This document shows positions 1 to 5,848 of a stretch of 11,115 nucleotides of DNA, in pieces. Every line of letters starts with the position of its first letter. Position 1 is the stretch's first letter. The notes below the pieces were generated by a model. It made no database searches, was not told where the DNA came from, and saw nothing but the letters and a program-made list of their open reading frames with translations. Source of the stretch: Devosia sp. (GTDB taxonomy: Bacteria > Pseudomonadota > Alphaproteobacteria > Rhizobiales > Devosiaceae). Location of the stretch: assembly GCA_028290685.1 (NCBI GenBank), contig JAQGJI010000048.1:1-11115 (forward strand), in the 5' to 3' direction. The position numbers were made by a program, and so were the translations under genes.

Positions 1-503
1 GTCAGGTGATTGACCAGCGCCAGCAGGCTCCCCGCCGCGATGATGTCGAGCGTCTCACCGGCCCAGGCGGCTTCGGCGCCCGACAGTTCGGGGCAGATCA
101 GCCCCAGCTCGCGCCGCTGCGCCGCGATGGCCGCCGGCAGCACGCCCCCGACATGGGCCAGCCGGCCATCCAGCCCCAGTTCGCCCAGCGCCAGATAGCC
201 ATCCAGTGCATCCTGTGGAATGGCGCCGATGGCGGCCATGATGCCCAGGGCGATCGGCAGATCGTAATGGCTGCCTTCCTTGGGCAGATCGGCCGGTGCC
301 AGGTTAACCGTGATGCGCTTGGGCGGCAGGCCCAGGCCGGAGGCCACCAGAGCCGCCCGCACCCGCTCGCCGCTCTCCTTGACCGCCTTGTCGGGCAGGC
401 CCACCAGCACGAAGGCGGGAAATCCCGGCACGATCTGCACCTGCACATCCACCGGCACGGCCTCGATGCCCCGAAACGCCACCGTTGCTACGCGCGTCAC
501 CAT
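1..503 (-). CDS. comM: ComM/YifB-family Mg-chelatase-like AAA+ ATPase (5' part, runs off the left edge)
   Basis: This is the N-terminal 167 residues of a YifB/ComM protein; the remaining two thirds or so lie outside the window. The reading frame is unbroken from ATG 503 to the edge. It opens with MVTRVATVAFRGIEAVPVDV and continues with the family hallmarks VGLPDKAVKES, LPPKRITVNLAPADLPKEG and YDLPIALGIMAA, which form the N-terminal ChlI (Lon-S5-like) domain. The AAA+ Walker motifs would follow beyond the edge. ComM is a hexameric helicase that drives branch migration when imported DNA integrates during natural transformation, but it is also widespread in species not known to be competent. The gene is divergent from the GH25 gene and has a candidate promoter at 529-557. 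The family call is very sure. A role in competence here is inference. Confidence 0.95.
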   Translation of the reverse strand, partial: MVTRVATVAFRGIEAVPVDVQVQIVPGFPAFVLVGLPDKAVKESGERVRAALVASGLGLPPKRITVNLAPADLPKEGSHYDLPIALGIMAAIGAIPQDALDGYLALGELGLDGRLAHVGGVLPAAIAAQRRELGLICPELSGAEAAWAGETLDIIAAGSLLALVNHL

Positions 504-528
504 GCACCCGTCCCCCTGCCCGCGGGGA

Positions 529-557
529 CCCTAGCAAAAACCCGTAGCATCAACAAG
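529..557 (-). promoter_or_regulatory. Candidate promoter of comM
   Basis: On the minus strand CTTGTT (557-552), 17 bases, then CTAGGG (534-529). It matches the alphaproteobacterial housekeeping consensus CTTGAC-N17-CTATAT at 4/6 and 3/6 positions with exact spacing. It lies about 26 bases before the comM ATG. The -10 is weak. Confidence 0.4.
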
Positions 558-614
558 AACGTAGAGCGAACAGGAAACCAGCTGTTAACCACACCTCTTG
601 CCGGGTCGGTAAAC

Positions 615-629
615 CTAATCGCCCATTAA
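615..629. promoter_or_regulatory. Candidate CtrA binding site upstream of the GH25 gene
   Basis: CTAA, 7 bases, TTAA: 7 of 8 conserved positions of the TTAA-N7-TTAA CtrA motif. It lies in the divergent comM/GH25 intergenic region, 53 bases before the preferred GH25 start. A single 7/8 match can occur by chance in 11 kb, so this is suggestive only. Confidence 0.35.
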
Positions 630-681
630 CCGCACCATGTTGAATCAAACGCTCACATTGTTCTTGCATAGAGTTGTGCCC

Positions 682-1521
682 ATGCCGTCGCGCCAGCCAT
701 TCGCCACCGTCTCCACCCTTGCGAAAGGCGCTGCGTCGGCATTGCTGGCGCTGGCGCTGCTGGCCTGCTCGTCGGGCGGGGGGCTGTACGGCCCGGTGCA
801 GGGGGACAACCGCCCGCATGCCGGCGTCGATCGCGCCCGGGGCATGCCCATCCAGGGCATCGACGTGGCGCGTTACCAGGGCAACATCGATTTTCGCACC
901 GCGTTCCAGTCTGGCATCCACTTCGTGTTCATGAAGGCCACCGAGGGGCGCGATTATCTGGACCCCAATTTCCGCAGCAACTGGGCCCGCGCCCGCGAAG
1001 CCGGCATGCCGCGCGGCGCCTATCATTTCATGACCTGGTGCTCCCTGGCTTCGGAGCAGGCGGCATGGTTCATCGCCAATGTTCCCAACGATCCCGATGC
1101 CCTGCCGCCGGTGCTCGATCTGGAGTGGAACAATCATTCGAGCTGCAGGAACCAGCCGGGCCGCGCCGATGCCCTGGAGAAAATCCGGGTGATGCTGGAC
1201 GCCATGGAGCGCCACACCGGCAAGCTGCCCATCATCTACACCGACATGAACTTTCACCGTGACATCCTCAACGGCGAGTATTTCCCCAATGCCTTCTGGC
1301 TGCGCTCCACCGCGGCCGAGCCGCACGAGCGCTATTCCAACCGCACCTGGACGTTCTGGCAGTGGACGCAGACCGGGGTGGTGCCGGGGATCCGGGGCGA
1401 GGTCGACCGCAATGCCTTTTATGGCGGCCGGAACGAGTGGACGCAGTTCCTGCTGACCGGGTGCGACCCGCGCGCCATCGCCGCCCTTGCTCCAACCGGG
1501 CGCTGCCGGTCGGTCAAATAG
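682..1521 (+). CDS. GH25 (lysozyme/muramidase) family lipoprotein
   Basis: Predicted peptidoglycan hydrolase of glycoside hydrolase family 25, cleaving the MurNAc-GlcNAc bond. From ATG 682 (279 aa) it has a type II signal peptide ending in the lipobox LALLAC, with the lipidated Cys at residue 29, so it should be membrane-anchored in the periplasm. The catalytic domain begins at GIDVARYQGNIDF (Asp61), followed by FVFMKATEG and the active-site strand PVLDLEWN (Asp146 and Glu148), then YTDMNF and the C-terminal FWQWTQ. The substrate-binding and catalytic carboxylates are therefore present. Several Cys residues outside the lipobox could form disulfides. An in-frame ATG at 637 would add 15 residues and an unusually long leader; I prefer 682 because it gives a normal lipoprotein signal. 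No strong Shine-Dalgarno is visible for either start. A candidate CtrA site precedes it. Confidence 0.88.
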   Translation: MPSRQPFATVSTLAKGAASALLALALLACSSGGGLYGPVQGDNRPHAGVDRARGMPIQGIDVARYQGNIDFRTAFQSGIHFVFMKATEGRDYLDPNFRSNWARAREAGMPRGAYHFMTWCSLASEQAAWFIANVPNDPDALPPVLDLEWNNHSSCRNQPGRADALEKIRVMLDAMERHTGKLPIIYTDMNFHRDILNGEYFPNAFWLRSTAAEPHERYSNRTWTFWQWTQTGVVPGIRGEVDRNAFYGGRNEWTQFLLTGCDPRAIAALAPTGRCRSVK

Positions 1522-1529
1522 CGGCAAGA

Positions 1530-1558
1530 CTTGCCAGCCGCCCGGGCCGGGTCTAGCT
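1530..1558 (+). promoter_or_regulatory. Candidate promoter of the 40-residue small gene
   Basis: CTTGCC (1530-1535), 17 bases, CTAGCT (1553-1558). It matches CTTGAC-N17-CTATAT at 5/6 and 4/6 positions. It starts 9 bases after the GH25 stop and would give a leader of about 40 bases to the ATG at 1605, making the small gene an independent unit. Confidence 0.5.
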
Positions 1559-1604
1559 TTGTCGGGTAACATCCGGGCACTGGCCCGCAGCGAGGAGAAA
1601 TGTC

Positions 1605-1727
1605 ATGGCCAAAGGGCAGATGCGCAGCAACAAGGAAGCTAAGAAGCCGAAAAAGGACAAGGTGGCAGCCACCAAGGCCGTCACCGGGCTGGGTTCGGGC
1701 AGCGCCGGCAACACGGCTAAAAAATAA
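1605..1727 (+). CDS. Small lysine-rich hypothetical protein, 40 aa
   Basis: A 40-codon gene beginning MAKGQMRSNKEAKKPKKDK, with a Gly/Ser/Ala-rich middle and a C-terminal KK. It has a clear Shine-Dalgarno GAGGAG at 1592-1597, seven bases before ATG 1605. An overlapping ATG at 1600 opens a different, longer frame of poor composition and is rejected. I recall similar very short basic proteins starting with a KGQ-RSN-E-KKPK pattern in many Hyphomicrobiales genomes, usually annotated as hypothetical. The function is unknown to me. The strongly basic N-terminal half suggests binding to nucleic acid, ribosome or another acidic partner, which is inference only. It converges on the small gene at 1762-1869. 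Confidence 0.8.
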   Translation: MAKGQMRSNKEAKKPKKDKVAATKAVTGLGSGSAGNTAKK

Positions 1728-1742
1728 CGGGGCAGGGCAGGC

Positions 1743-1762
1743 GGCAGCGCCCCCGTGCTGCC
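1743..1762. terminator. Hairpin between two convergent small genes (possible bidirectional terminator)
   Basis: Perfect 6-base-pair stem GGCAGC (1743-1748) / GCTGCC (1757-1762) around an 8-base loop. It starts 15 bases after the plus-strand stop and its last base overlaps the end of the minus-strand stop codon. There is no U-tract on either side, so it may be a Rho-dependent or mRNA-stabilising end rather than a classical intrinsic terminator. Confidence 0.4.
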
Positions 1763-1869
1763 TAGCGGTCCGGCCGCACCGCAACCGCGTCGGGGCTGGC
1801 CGTTGTGCCGGGCGCGTTGGCCGCCAGCATGGCGATGATCAAAAGCATCAGAACCGCAGCAACCCGCAT
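1762..1869 (-). CDS. Small secreted or single-span membrane peptide, 35 aa (hypothetical)
   Basis: A 35-codon minus-strand gene starting MRVAAVLMLLIIAMLAANA. It has a one-residue basic N-region (Arg2), a hydrophobic core at about residues 3-17 and a possible signal peptidase I site after Ala-Asn-Ala19. This leaves a mature tail of only about 16 residues, or the protein stays as a single-span membrane peptide. Support comes from regulatory context: Shine-Dalgarno GGGGAGG (reverse complement of 1880-1886) about 10 bases before the ATG, and a promoter-like TTGACC-N17-GCTAAT at 1899-1927 giving a leader of about 20 bases. It does not resemble any family I can name. It could also be a leader peptide, but no same-strand gene follows closely. 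Confidence 0.55.
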   Translation of the reverse strand: MRVAAVLMLLIIAMLAANAPGTTASPDAVAVRPDR

Positions 1870-1898
1870 GGCGTGAATTCCTCCCCGTGGCGCGATCC

Positions 1899-1927
1899 AT
1901 TAGCGCCGGGGCGGCTGGCGCGGTCAA
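1899..1927 (-). promoter_or_regulatory. Candidate promoter of the 35-residue peptide gene
   Basis: On the minus strand TTGACC (1927-1922), 17 bases, GCTAAT (1904-1899): 5/6 and 4/6 of TTGACA/TATAAT with ideal spacing. The predicted transcript starts around 1892, just ahead of the Shine-Dalgarno. Confidence 0.5.
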
Positions 1928-1979
1928 ATCCATCGTTGAACCGTGCTTAACGGGGCCGGGTCGATGCCGACACCCCGTT

Positions 1980-2348
1980 TCAGCGGCGCCGGCCGGAGCG
2001 CCTGATGAGCTCGTCACGCAGGAAGCGCAGATCATCGGCATCGAGCTTGCCGATATCGGCTGCCAGGCGGTTGGTCAGCTCGGTTGCCTCGGGCGCCAGC
2101 CCCCCGGTGTCGATGGTGATCCGGGGATCGCTGATTTCGGCGAGGCGCTGCAGCTCTTCGGCCTCGTCCCAGATGACATTGAAGAAGGCGATGATGCGGT
2201 GCAGCAAAAAGCCCGTCGGCTTGCCGCGCCGCCCGTGTTCCAGCGCCGACAGATAGGCGCTCGAAACATTGAGCGCTGCCGCCATCTGCTTGAGCGATAT
2301 GCCGCGCTCCTGGCGCAGGGTTCGCAGCTTGGCGCCCAGCGGGGTCAT
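1980..2348 (-). CDS. XRE-family helix-turn-helix transcriptional regulator
   Basis: A 122-residue DNA-binding protein. The Cro/C1-type helix-turn-helix spans roughly residues 6-40: LRTLRQERGISLKQMAAAL, then the recognition helix around NVSSAYLSALEHGRRG. A conserved downstream block FFNVIWDEAEELQRLA follows, then a helical C-terminal tail that may serve dimerisation. I recall this domain pattern next to smr in Hyphomicrobiales. The start is ATG 2348, which overlaps the smr stop (ATGA), so translation is probably coupled. An upstream in-frame start at 2411 lies inside smr and adds a low-complexity Arg/Ala leader, so it is rejected. It is the last gene of the timA-smr-xre cluster. Its target is unknown. 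Confidence 0.85.
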   Translation of the reverse strand: MTPLGAKLRTLRQERGISLKQMAAALNVSSAYLSALEHGRRGKPTGFLLHRIIAFFNVIWDEAEELQRLAEISDPRITIDTGGLAPEATELTNRLAADIGKLDADDLRFLRDELIRRSGRRR

Positions 2349-2932
2349 GAGCGGCGCAGGCGCACATACCACGCCCCCTCCCCGCCATGCCCGCGCGCGG
2401 CCACGCTCCACCCCGACACCATCGGGGCCAGGGAAGGCTCGCTCAGCCAGATCGGCAGCATGGTGCGCAAGATGCCGCGCTCGCTCATCGCCGCCATGTA
2501 ATCGTCATTGCTCCTGGCCCCCTTGCCGGTAATCACCAGCAGTGTGCGGTCGCCACGGCTCCAGCGGGCATGCAGATACCGGTGCAGCGCCGCGCGTGCT
2601 TCCCCCTGGGTCATGCCATGCAGATCGATGGTGCCATCGATCTCGATGCGCCCGCGCCCCAGCTTCTTGCGGATAAGCGGGTCGACCGCCTTTTCCGGCA
2701 TGGGGCTTGAGGGCAGCGGGGCCTGATAGGGGGGCAGGAAAGGGGCCCGTGCGGGTTTGCGCTTTGGTGGCGCATTGAGCGTACTGGCTGGCGCGGCCTG
2801 AGGCGGGGGCATGGGCAGGGGCGTATGGCCCAGCTTGAGCAGGCCCTTGCGCCGCAGGGGATCGATCGTCGATGCCACGGCCGTCCACAGGTGAAAGTCG
2901 TGCGGCAGGCGCTTGGGATCACGCTTGGACAT
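2345..2932 (-). CDS. smr: Smr (small MutS-related) domain protein
   Basis: A 195-residue protein with a proline-rich, probably disordered N-terminal half (about residues 36-82) and a C-terminal Smr domain. The domain shows IDLHGMTQGEA (LHGMT at 104-108), LLVITGKG (131-138) and HGGEGAWYVRLRR (182-194), the usual LDxHG, TGxG and HGGxGA-type signatures. Smr domains are nucleases acting on DNA or RNA; in bacteria, stand-alone Smr proteins have been linked to mRNA cleavage at stalled ribosomes (E. coli SmrB) or to DNA processing. Which applies here cannot be told from sequence. The start is ATG 2932, 31 bases after the timA stop, with no strong Shine-Dalgarno. The stop overlaps the XRE start. Confidence 0.9.
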   Translation of the reverse strand: MSKRDPKRLPHDFHLWTAVASTIDPLRRKGLLKLGHTPLPMPPPQAAPASTLNAPPKRKPARAPFLPPYQAPLPSSPMPEKAVDPLIRKKLGRGRIEIDGTIDLHGMTQGEARAALHRYLHARWSRGDRTLLVITGKGARSNDDYMAAMSERGILRTMLPIWLSEPSLAPMVSGWSVAARGHGGEGAWYVRLRRS

Positions 2933-2963
2933 GAAATAAATGCTGGGCCCGCCGCTTGGGAAA

Positions 2964-3677
2964 TCAGTCGAGCTGGCTGGTGGTCACAACTCGCCAGTTC
3001 GGATCGCGCGACTTGGGATTGCGGGCAAACGTCCATTCGTCGGCGATGGTCTGCACCTGGTCGGCATTGCCATCCACCAGATTGCCGTCCTTGTCGCGCG
3101 TCGCCGATACGACTTCGGCATGGAAGCGCACGGTCACCAGAACGTTCTTCTTGTCGTATTCGGCTTCCGAAATGTCGATCTTGGGCAGGCCTACAAAGGT
3201 AAACTCGACCTTTTGCCCGGCCGCCTCGCGGTCCGCGATCGCCCGCTGGAAGCCTTCATAGACATCCTTTTCCAGCAGGTTCTTGAGCGTTGAGCGGTCG
3301 CCCATGGCAAACGCCGTAACGATCATTTCATAAGCCTGCTTGGCGCCCTCGAGGAATGATTTGGGGGTGAAGCTGACGTCGGCGCCAGCCACGGCCCGCA
3401 GGCCTTCGGCCAGCTCGGGATTGCCCTTGGCGAACTGCTCGATCTCGGATTCCAGCTTGCGCGCCCGCAGCTCGTCGTTGAGTTCGGGGTTGCCGGCCCC
3501 GCGCGGCCGCAGCGGAACAATGGTGTCGTCGGTGGCGGGTGCATCGGCGGGCTTGCGGCGCTCGAGCGGGGGACGCTCATTGCCCGTCCTTGTTCCCAAC
3601 ACCGAGCGCAACCGGAAGAGCACGAACACCGCGATGGCGATCACGATGAGGGTGGGCAGATCGAAAAATTCGTCCAT
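2964..3677 (-). CDS. Tim44-like (TimA-type) membrane-anchored protein
   Basis: A 237-residue protein with an N-terminal transmembrane anchor (about residues 6-24, LPTLIVIAIAVFVLFRL). A charged linker with the pattern NPELNDELRARKLESEIEQF follows, then a Tim44/TIM44-like lipid-binding domain from about residue 105 to the end, including SFLEGAKQAYEMIVTAFA and a closing DEWTFARNPKSRDPNWRVV. The mitochondrial Tim44 homologue tethers Hsp70 to the import channel; alphaproteobacterial TimA proteins are inner-membrane proteins of less certain role. ATG 3677 gives the normal compact N-terminus before the anchor; a GTG at 3689 would add four residues and cannot be excluded. It leads the timA-smr-xre cluster and is divergent from fxsA. 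Confidence 0.88.
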   Translation of the reverse strand: MDEFFDLPTLIVIAIAVFVLFRLRSVLGTRTGNERPPLERRKPADAPATDDTIVPLRPRGAGNPELNDELRARKLESEIEQFAKGNPELAEGLRAVAGADVSFTPKSFLEGAKQAYEMIVTAFAMGDRSTLKNLLEKDVYEGFQRAIADREAAGQKVEFTFVGLPKIDISEAEYDKKNVLVTVRFHAEVVSATRDKDGNLVDGNADQVQTIADEWTFARNPKSRDPNWRVVTTSQLD

Positions 3678-3726
3678 GGGGCAGTGCACCTTACCGTCGG
3701 GTGCGTCGTTAAGCGACGCGGGAACG

Positions 3727-3755
3727 CTCGCTGAGCGCGATAATTGTTTCTATAT
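3727..3755 (+). promoter_or_regulatory. Candidate promoter of fxsA
   Basis: A perfect -10 CTATAT (3750-3755) lies in an AT-rich stretch in the timA/fxsA divergent region. The -35 at 17-base spacing is CTCGCT (3727-3732), only 3/6. The start point would be near 3762, leaving about 74 bases to the preferred fxsA ATG. The symmetric TATATATA core could also serve timA on the other strand. Confidence 0.45.
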
Positions 3756-3835
3756 ATAAGCAATGGCTCACCTCAAAACCAGTTCAGCGTGAGATGAGTG
3801 ATGTTTTGTCGCCCCGGGCGAAAGGATCCCTGACC

Positions 3836-4291
3836 ATGCTCCGCTTTGTCGCGCTTGGCCTTATCGTGCTGCCTATCGTTGAAATCGCCATTTTCATCAA
3901 GGTCGGGCAAACCATCGGCTTGCTCCCCACGCTGGCGCTGGTGATCGGCGCGGCTCTGCTGGGGATGCTGTTGCTGCGCCTGCAGGGCTTGTCGGTGCTG
4001 ATGCAGCTGCGCAGCAATGTAAGCGCTGGCCACATGCCGGCGCGCACCATTGCCGATACCATGATGATCGGTCTGGCGGCGGTGTTCCTGGTTCTGCCCG
4101 GCTTGCTGAGCGACGCGGTGGCGCTGCTGCTGCTGGTTCCGGGGGTGCGCAGCTGGATCTACGCCGCGCTGGCAAAGCGCGTGACCACGGTGGCGTCCAC
4201 CAGGGCGCGCGCTCCCAACGATCCCCATGGCCGGCCCCTCAAGGGCCCCGGCACGATCGATCTGGACCAGGACGACTACCGGCCCCAGTGA
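3836..4291 (+). CDS. fxsA: FxsA family membrane protein
   Basis: A 151-residue inner-membrane protein. Hydrophobic segments lie at about residues 4-23, 28-48 and 75-102, with the family features PIVEIAIFIKVGQTIG near the N-terminus, a short polar stretch, and LPGLLSDAVALLLLVPGVR in the third segment, followed by a hydrophilic tail. E. coli FxsA is known for relieving F-plasmid exclusion of phage T7 when overproduced; its normal role is unclear. ATG 3836 is preferred because the protein then begins directly at the conserved first membrane segment and has AAGGA at 3822-3826, nine bases upstream. An in-frame ATG at 3794 would add 14 residues with a poor ribosome binding site. It is followed by secB 85 bases downstream. 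Confidence 0.9.
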   Translation: MLRFVALGLIVLPIVEIAIFIKVGQTIGLLPTLALVIGAALLGMLLLRLQGLSVLMQLRSNVSAGHMPARTIADTMMIGLAAVFLVLPGLLSDAVALLLLVPGVRSWIYAALAKRVTTVASTRARAPNDPHGRPLKGPGTIDLDQDDYRPQ

Positions 4292-4315
4292 GCCCGGGCC
4301 GGGTCGCGCGCTTGT

Positions 4316-4345
4316 GAGGCTGGCGCAAAGATGTTAGCCAGCCTC
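4316..4345 (+). terminator. 9-bp inverted repeat between fxsA and secB
   Basis: A perfect inverted repeat GAGGCTGGC (4316-4324) / GCCAGCCTC (4337-4345) with a 12-base loop lies 25 bases after the fxsA stop. A run of five T follows seven bases later, so it could end fxsA transcripts. It is also in the secB leader, 31 bases before the secB start codon, so it may instead be an mRNA structure or protein operator. Confidence 0.45.
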
Positions 4346-4376
4346 CAGCAGATTTTTCGGCAAAGGAACCGCGCAG

Positions 4377-4880
4377 ATGTCCGACGAAACGCAGGGCGCC
4401 CCGGCCGCTCAGGCCAATCCACCCTCGATGAACATGATAGGGCAGTATATTCGTGACCTCAGCTTTGAAAATCCCGGTGCCCCGGGATCGATCATGGCGG
4501 GTGGCGGCAATCCGACCTTCAACGTTTCCATTTCGGTGGCCGTCAAGAAGCAGTCCGACGACATGTATGCGGTGGAACTGACGCTTAACGCCAAAGCCAA
4601 TCGCGAAACCAACGTCCTGTTCAATGTCGAGCTGGTTTATGGCGGCGTGTTCCGTCTCAAGAACGTGCCCGAGACCACGCTCAGCCAGTTGCTGATGATC
4701 GAGTGCCCGCGCCTGATCTTCCCGTTCGCCCGCCAGGTGCTGGCCAGCGTCACCCAGCAGGGCGGTTTCCCGCCCCTGATGATGGAACCCGTGGATTTCG
4801 CCGCGATCTATCGTCAAAACCTTGCGGCCCTTGCCGCCAAGCAGGGCGCCGCCCCGCTCACCGACGGCCAGCCGAACTAA
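4377..4880 (+). CDS. secB: Protein-export chaperone SecB
   Basis: A 167-residue SecB, slightly longer than the E. coli protein because of an Ala/Pro/Gln-rich N-terminus and a short C-terminal tail. The core is typical: NMIGQYIRDLSFENPGAP, FNVSISVAVKK, LVYGGVF, and the C-terminal block MIECPRLIFPFARQVL then GGFPPLMMEPVDFAAIY. SecB is a cytosolic tetramer that keeps secretory preproteins unfolded and hands them to SecA. The start is ATG 4377 with AAAGGA at 4362-4367, nine bases upstream. It is convergent with dnaQ; the 251 bases between them hold a palindromic element. Confidence 0.97.
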   Translation: MSDETQGAPAAQANPPSMNMIGQYIRDLSFENPGAPGSIMAGGGNPTFNVSISVAVKKQSDDMYAVELTLNAKANRETNVLFNVELVYGGVFRLKNVPETTLSQLLMIECPRLIFPFARQVLASVTQQGGFPPLMMEPVDFAAIYRQNLAALAAKQGAAPLTDGQPN

Positions 4881-4906
4881 GCGTTCTGCCTGAGGATTTT
4901 CTTGCC

Positions 4907-5037
4907 GATACCCGGTGCCCCGGCTTGAGCCGGGCGCCGATCCCTAGATGATGGATCACTGCTGAATATCAGCCATCCAACACCTGGCGGCTACGGCACC
5001 ATCTTGGGGTGGATCCCCGGCTCCGGACCGGGATACC
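4907..5037. repeat. Large imperfect palindromic intergenic element
   Basis: Between the convergent ends of secB and dnaQ lies a stretch whose two flanks are rough inverted copies. The left arm begins GATACCCGG (4907-4915) and the right arm ends CCGGGATAC (5028-5036); GATCC...GATGATGG on the left mirrors CCATCTTGGGGTGGATCC on the right. Inside are further hairpins: CCCGGC/GCCGGG (4919-4924 and 4929-4934) and a central GCTGA-ATA-TCAGC (4961-4973) framed by TGGAT/ATCCA. This is the look of dispersed palindromic repeats (REP/MITE-like) known in alphaproteobacterial intergenic DNA. No coding frame is credible here. It may also end both convergent transcripts. Confidence 0.6.
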
Positions 5038-5131
5038 CCCGCAGCCAGGGAAAAACCGTTTTAGCACCCAATCCCGAAACCGCGAATGCCGGGCACGGGA
5101 GCGCGGCACCCGATCGTTCTTGGTCAGACGC

Positions 5132-5848
5132 CTATTGCGCCGCTGCGGTTGCCGGCGCGGCGTAATGGGCCCAGATCGCCTCATCGCCCAACTGGGCGAT
5201 GAAAGCCTGGTGCGCCGCCAGTTCCTGGGCGCTGATCCGGGGGGGCAGGGGCTGCGGCCGGCGCGCGGCGCTGGTCCGGGCGGCGATGGCGTCGGCGCCT
5301 GAAACCCGGTTCTCGGCGATCAGGGCCAGGCTGACCTGCTTGCCGCCGATCAGCTCCAGGTAAACCTCGGCCAGGATTTCACTGTCGAGCAGGGCGCCGT
5401 GCAGCGTTCTGCGGGAATTGTCGATACCGTAATGCTTGCACAGCGCATCAAGGCTGACCCGCGCGCCCGGATGCTTTTCCCGTGCCAGCAGCACCGTATC
5501 GAGCACGGGATTGTCCAGCGGGCGCTGCCCGGCGCGCTCGAGTTCGGCATTGAGAAACCCCATGTCGAACGCGGCATTGTGGATGATGAGCCGGGAATCG
5601 CCCAAAAACGCCCGGAATTCCTCGGCGACGGCCTTGAACACCGGCTTGTCGGCCAGAAACTCCTCGCTGAGCCCATGCACCCGAAAAGCTTCCTCGGGCA
5701 TGGAGCGCTGCGGATTGATGTAGACGTGGTAGTGCCGGCCCGAGGGAATATGGTTGATCAGTTCGACGCAGCCGATCTCGACCAGCCGGTCACCCGCAGC
5801 GGGCGATAGGCCGGTGGTTTCGGTGTCGAGGACGATTTCACGATTCAC
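5132..5848 (-). CDS. dnaQ: DNA polymerase III epsilon subunit (3'-5' proofreading exonuclease)
   Basis: A 238-residue DnaQ. All DEDDh exonuclease motifs are visible: Exo I VLDTETTG (Asp8, Glu10), Exo II IIHNAAFDMGFLN (Asp95) and Exo III HGALLDSEILAEVYLEL (His150, Asp155), with LDALCKHYGID between. The C-terminal tail after about residue 180 is proline/alanine-rich and in this family binds the polymerase alpha subunit. It proofreads newly copied DNA in the replisome. The start is GTG 5848, overlapping the coaE stop as GTGA, which implies coupled translation; no ATG near this position would keep the first beta strand. It is the last gene of the maf-aroE-coaE-dnaQ operon. Confidence 0.96.
   Translation of the reverse strand: MNREIVLDTETTGLSPAAGDRLVEIGCVELINHIPSGRHYHVYINPQRSMPEEAFRVHGLSEEFLADKPVFKAVAEEFRAFLGDSRLIIHNAAFDMGFLNAELERAGQRPLDNPVLDTVLLAREKHPGARVSLDALCKHYGIDNSRRTLHGALLDSEILAEVYLELIGGKQVSLALIAENRVSGADAIAARTSAARRPQPLPPRISAQELAAHQAFIAQLGDEAIWAHYAAPATAAAQ

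Noticed and set aside
6..629. Plus-strand open frame at the left edge (about 207 codons)
   Set aside because: Lies opposite comM, whose minus-strand frame gives a textbook ComM N-terminus without break.
1523..1535. GGCAAGACTTGCC as a terminator after the GH25 gene
   Set aside because: Short stem with a 3-base loop and no T-run; its right half serves better as the -35 of the small-gene promoter.
550..1572. Minus-strand open frame opposite the GH25 gene (about 340 codons)
   Set aside because: Composition rich in Gly/Arg/His with no domain; the plus-strand frame shows a lipobox and GH25 active-site motifs.
1600..1950. ATG at 1600 opening a 116-codon plus-strand frame
   Set aside because: It is out of frame with the 40-residue gene, crosses the hairpin and the opposite small gene, and its product is low-complexity Arg/Pro/Ala. 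The ATG at 1605 has the better Shine-Dalgarno spacing.
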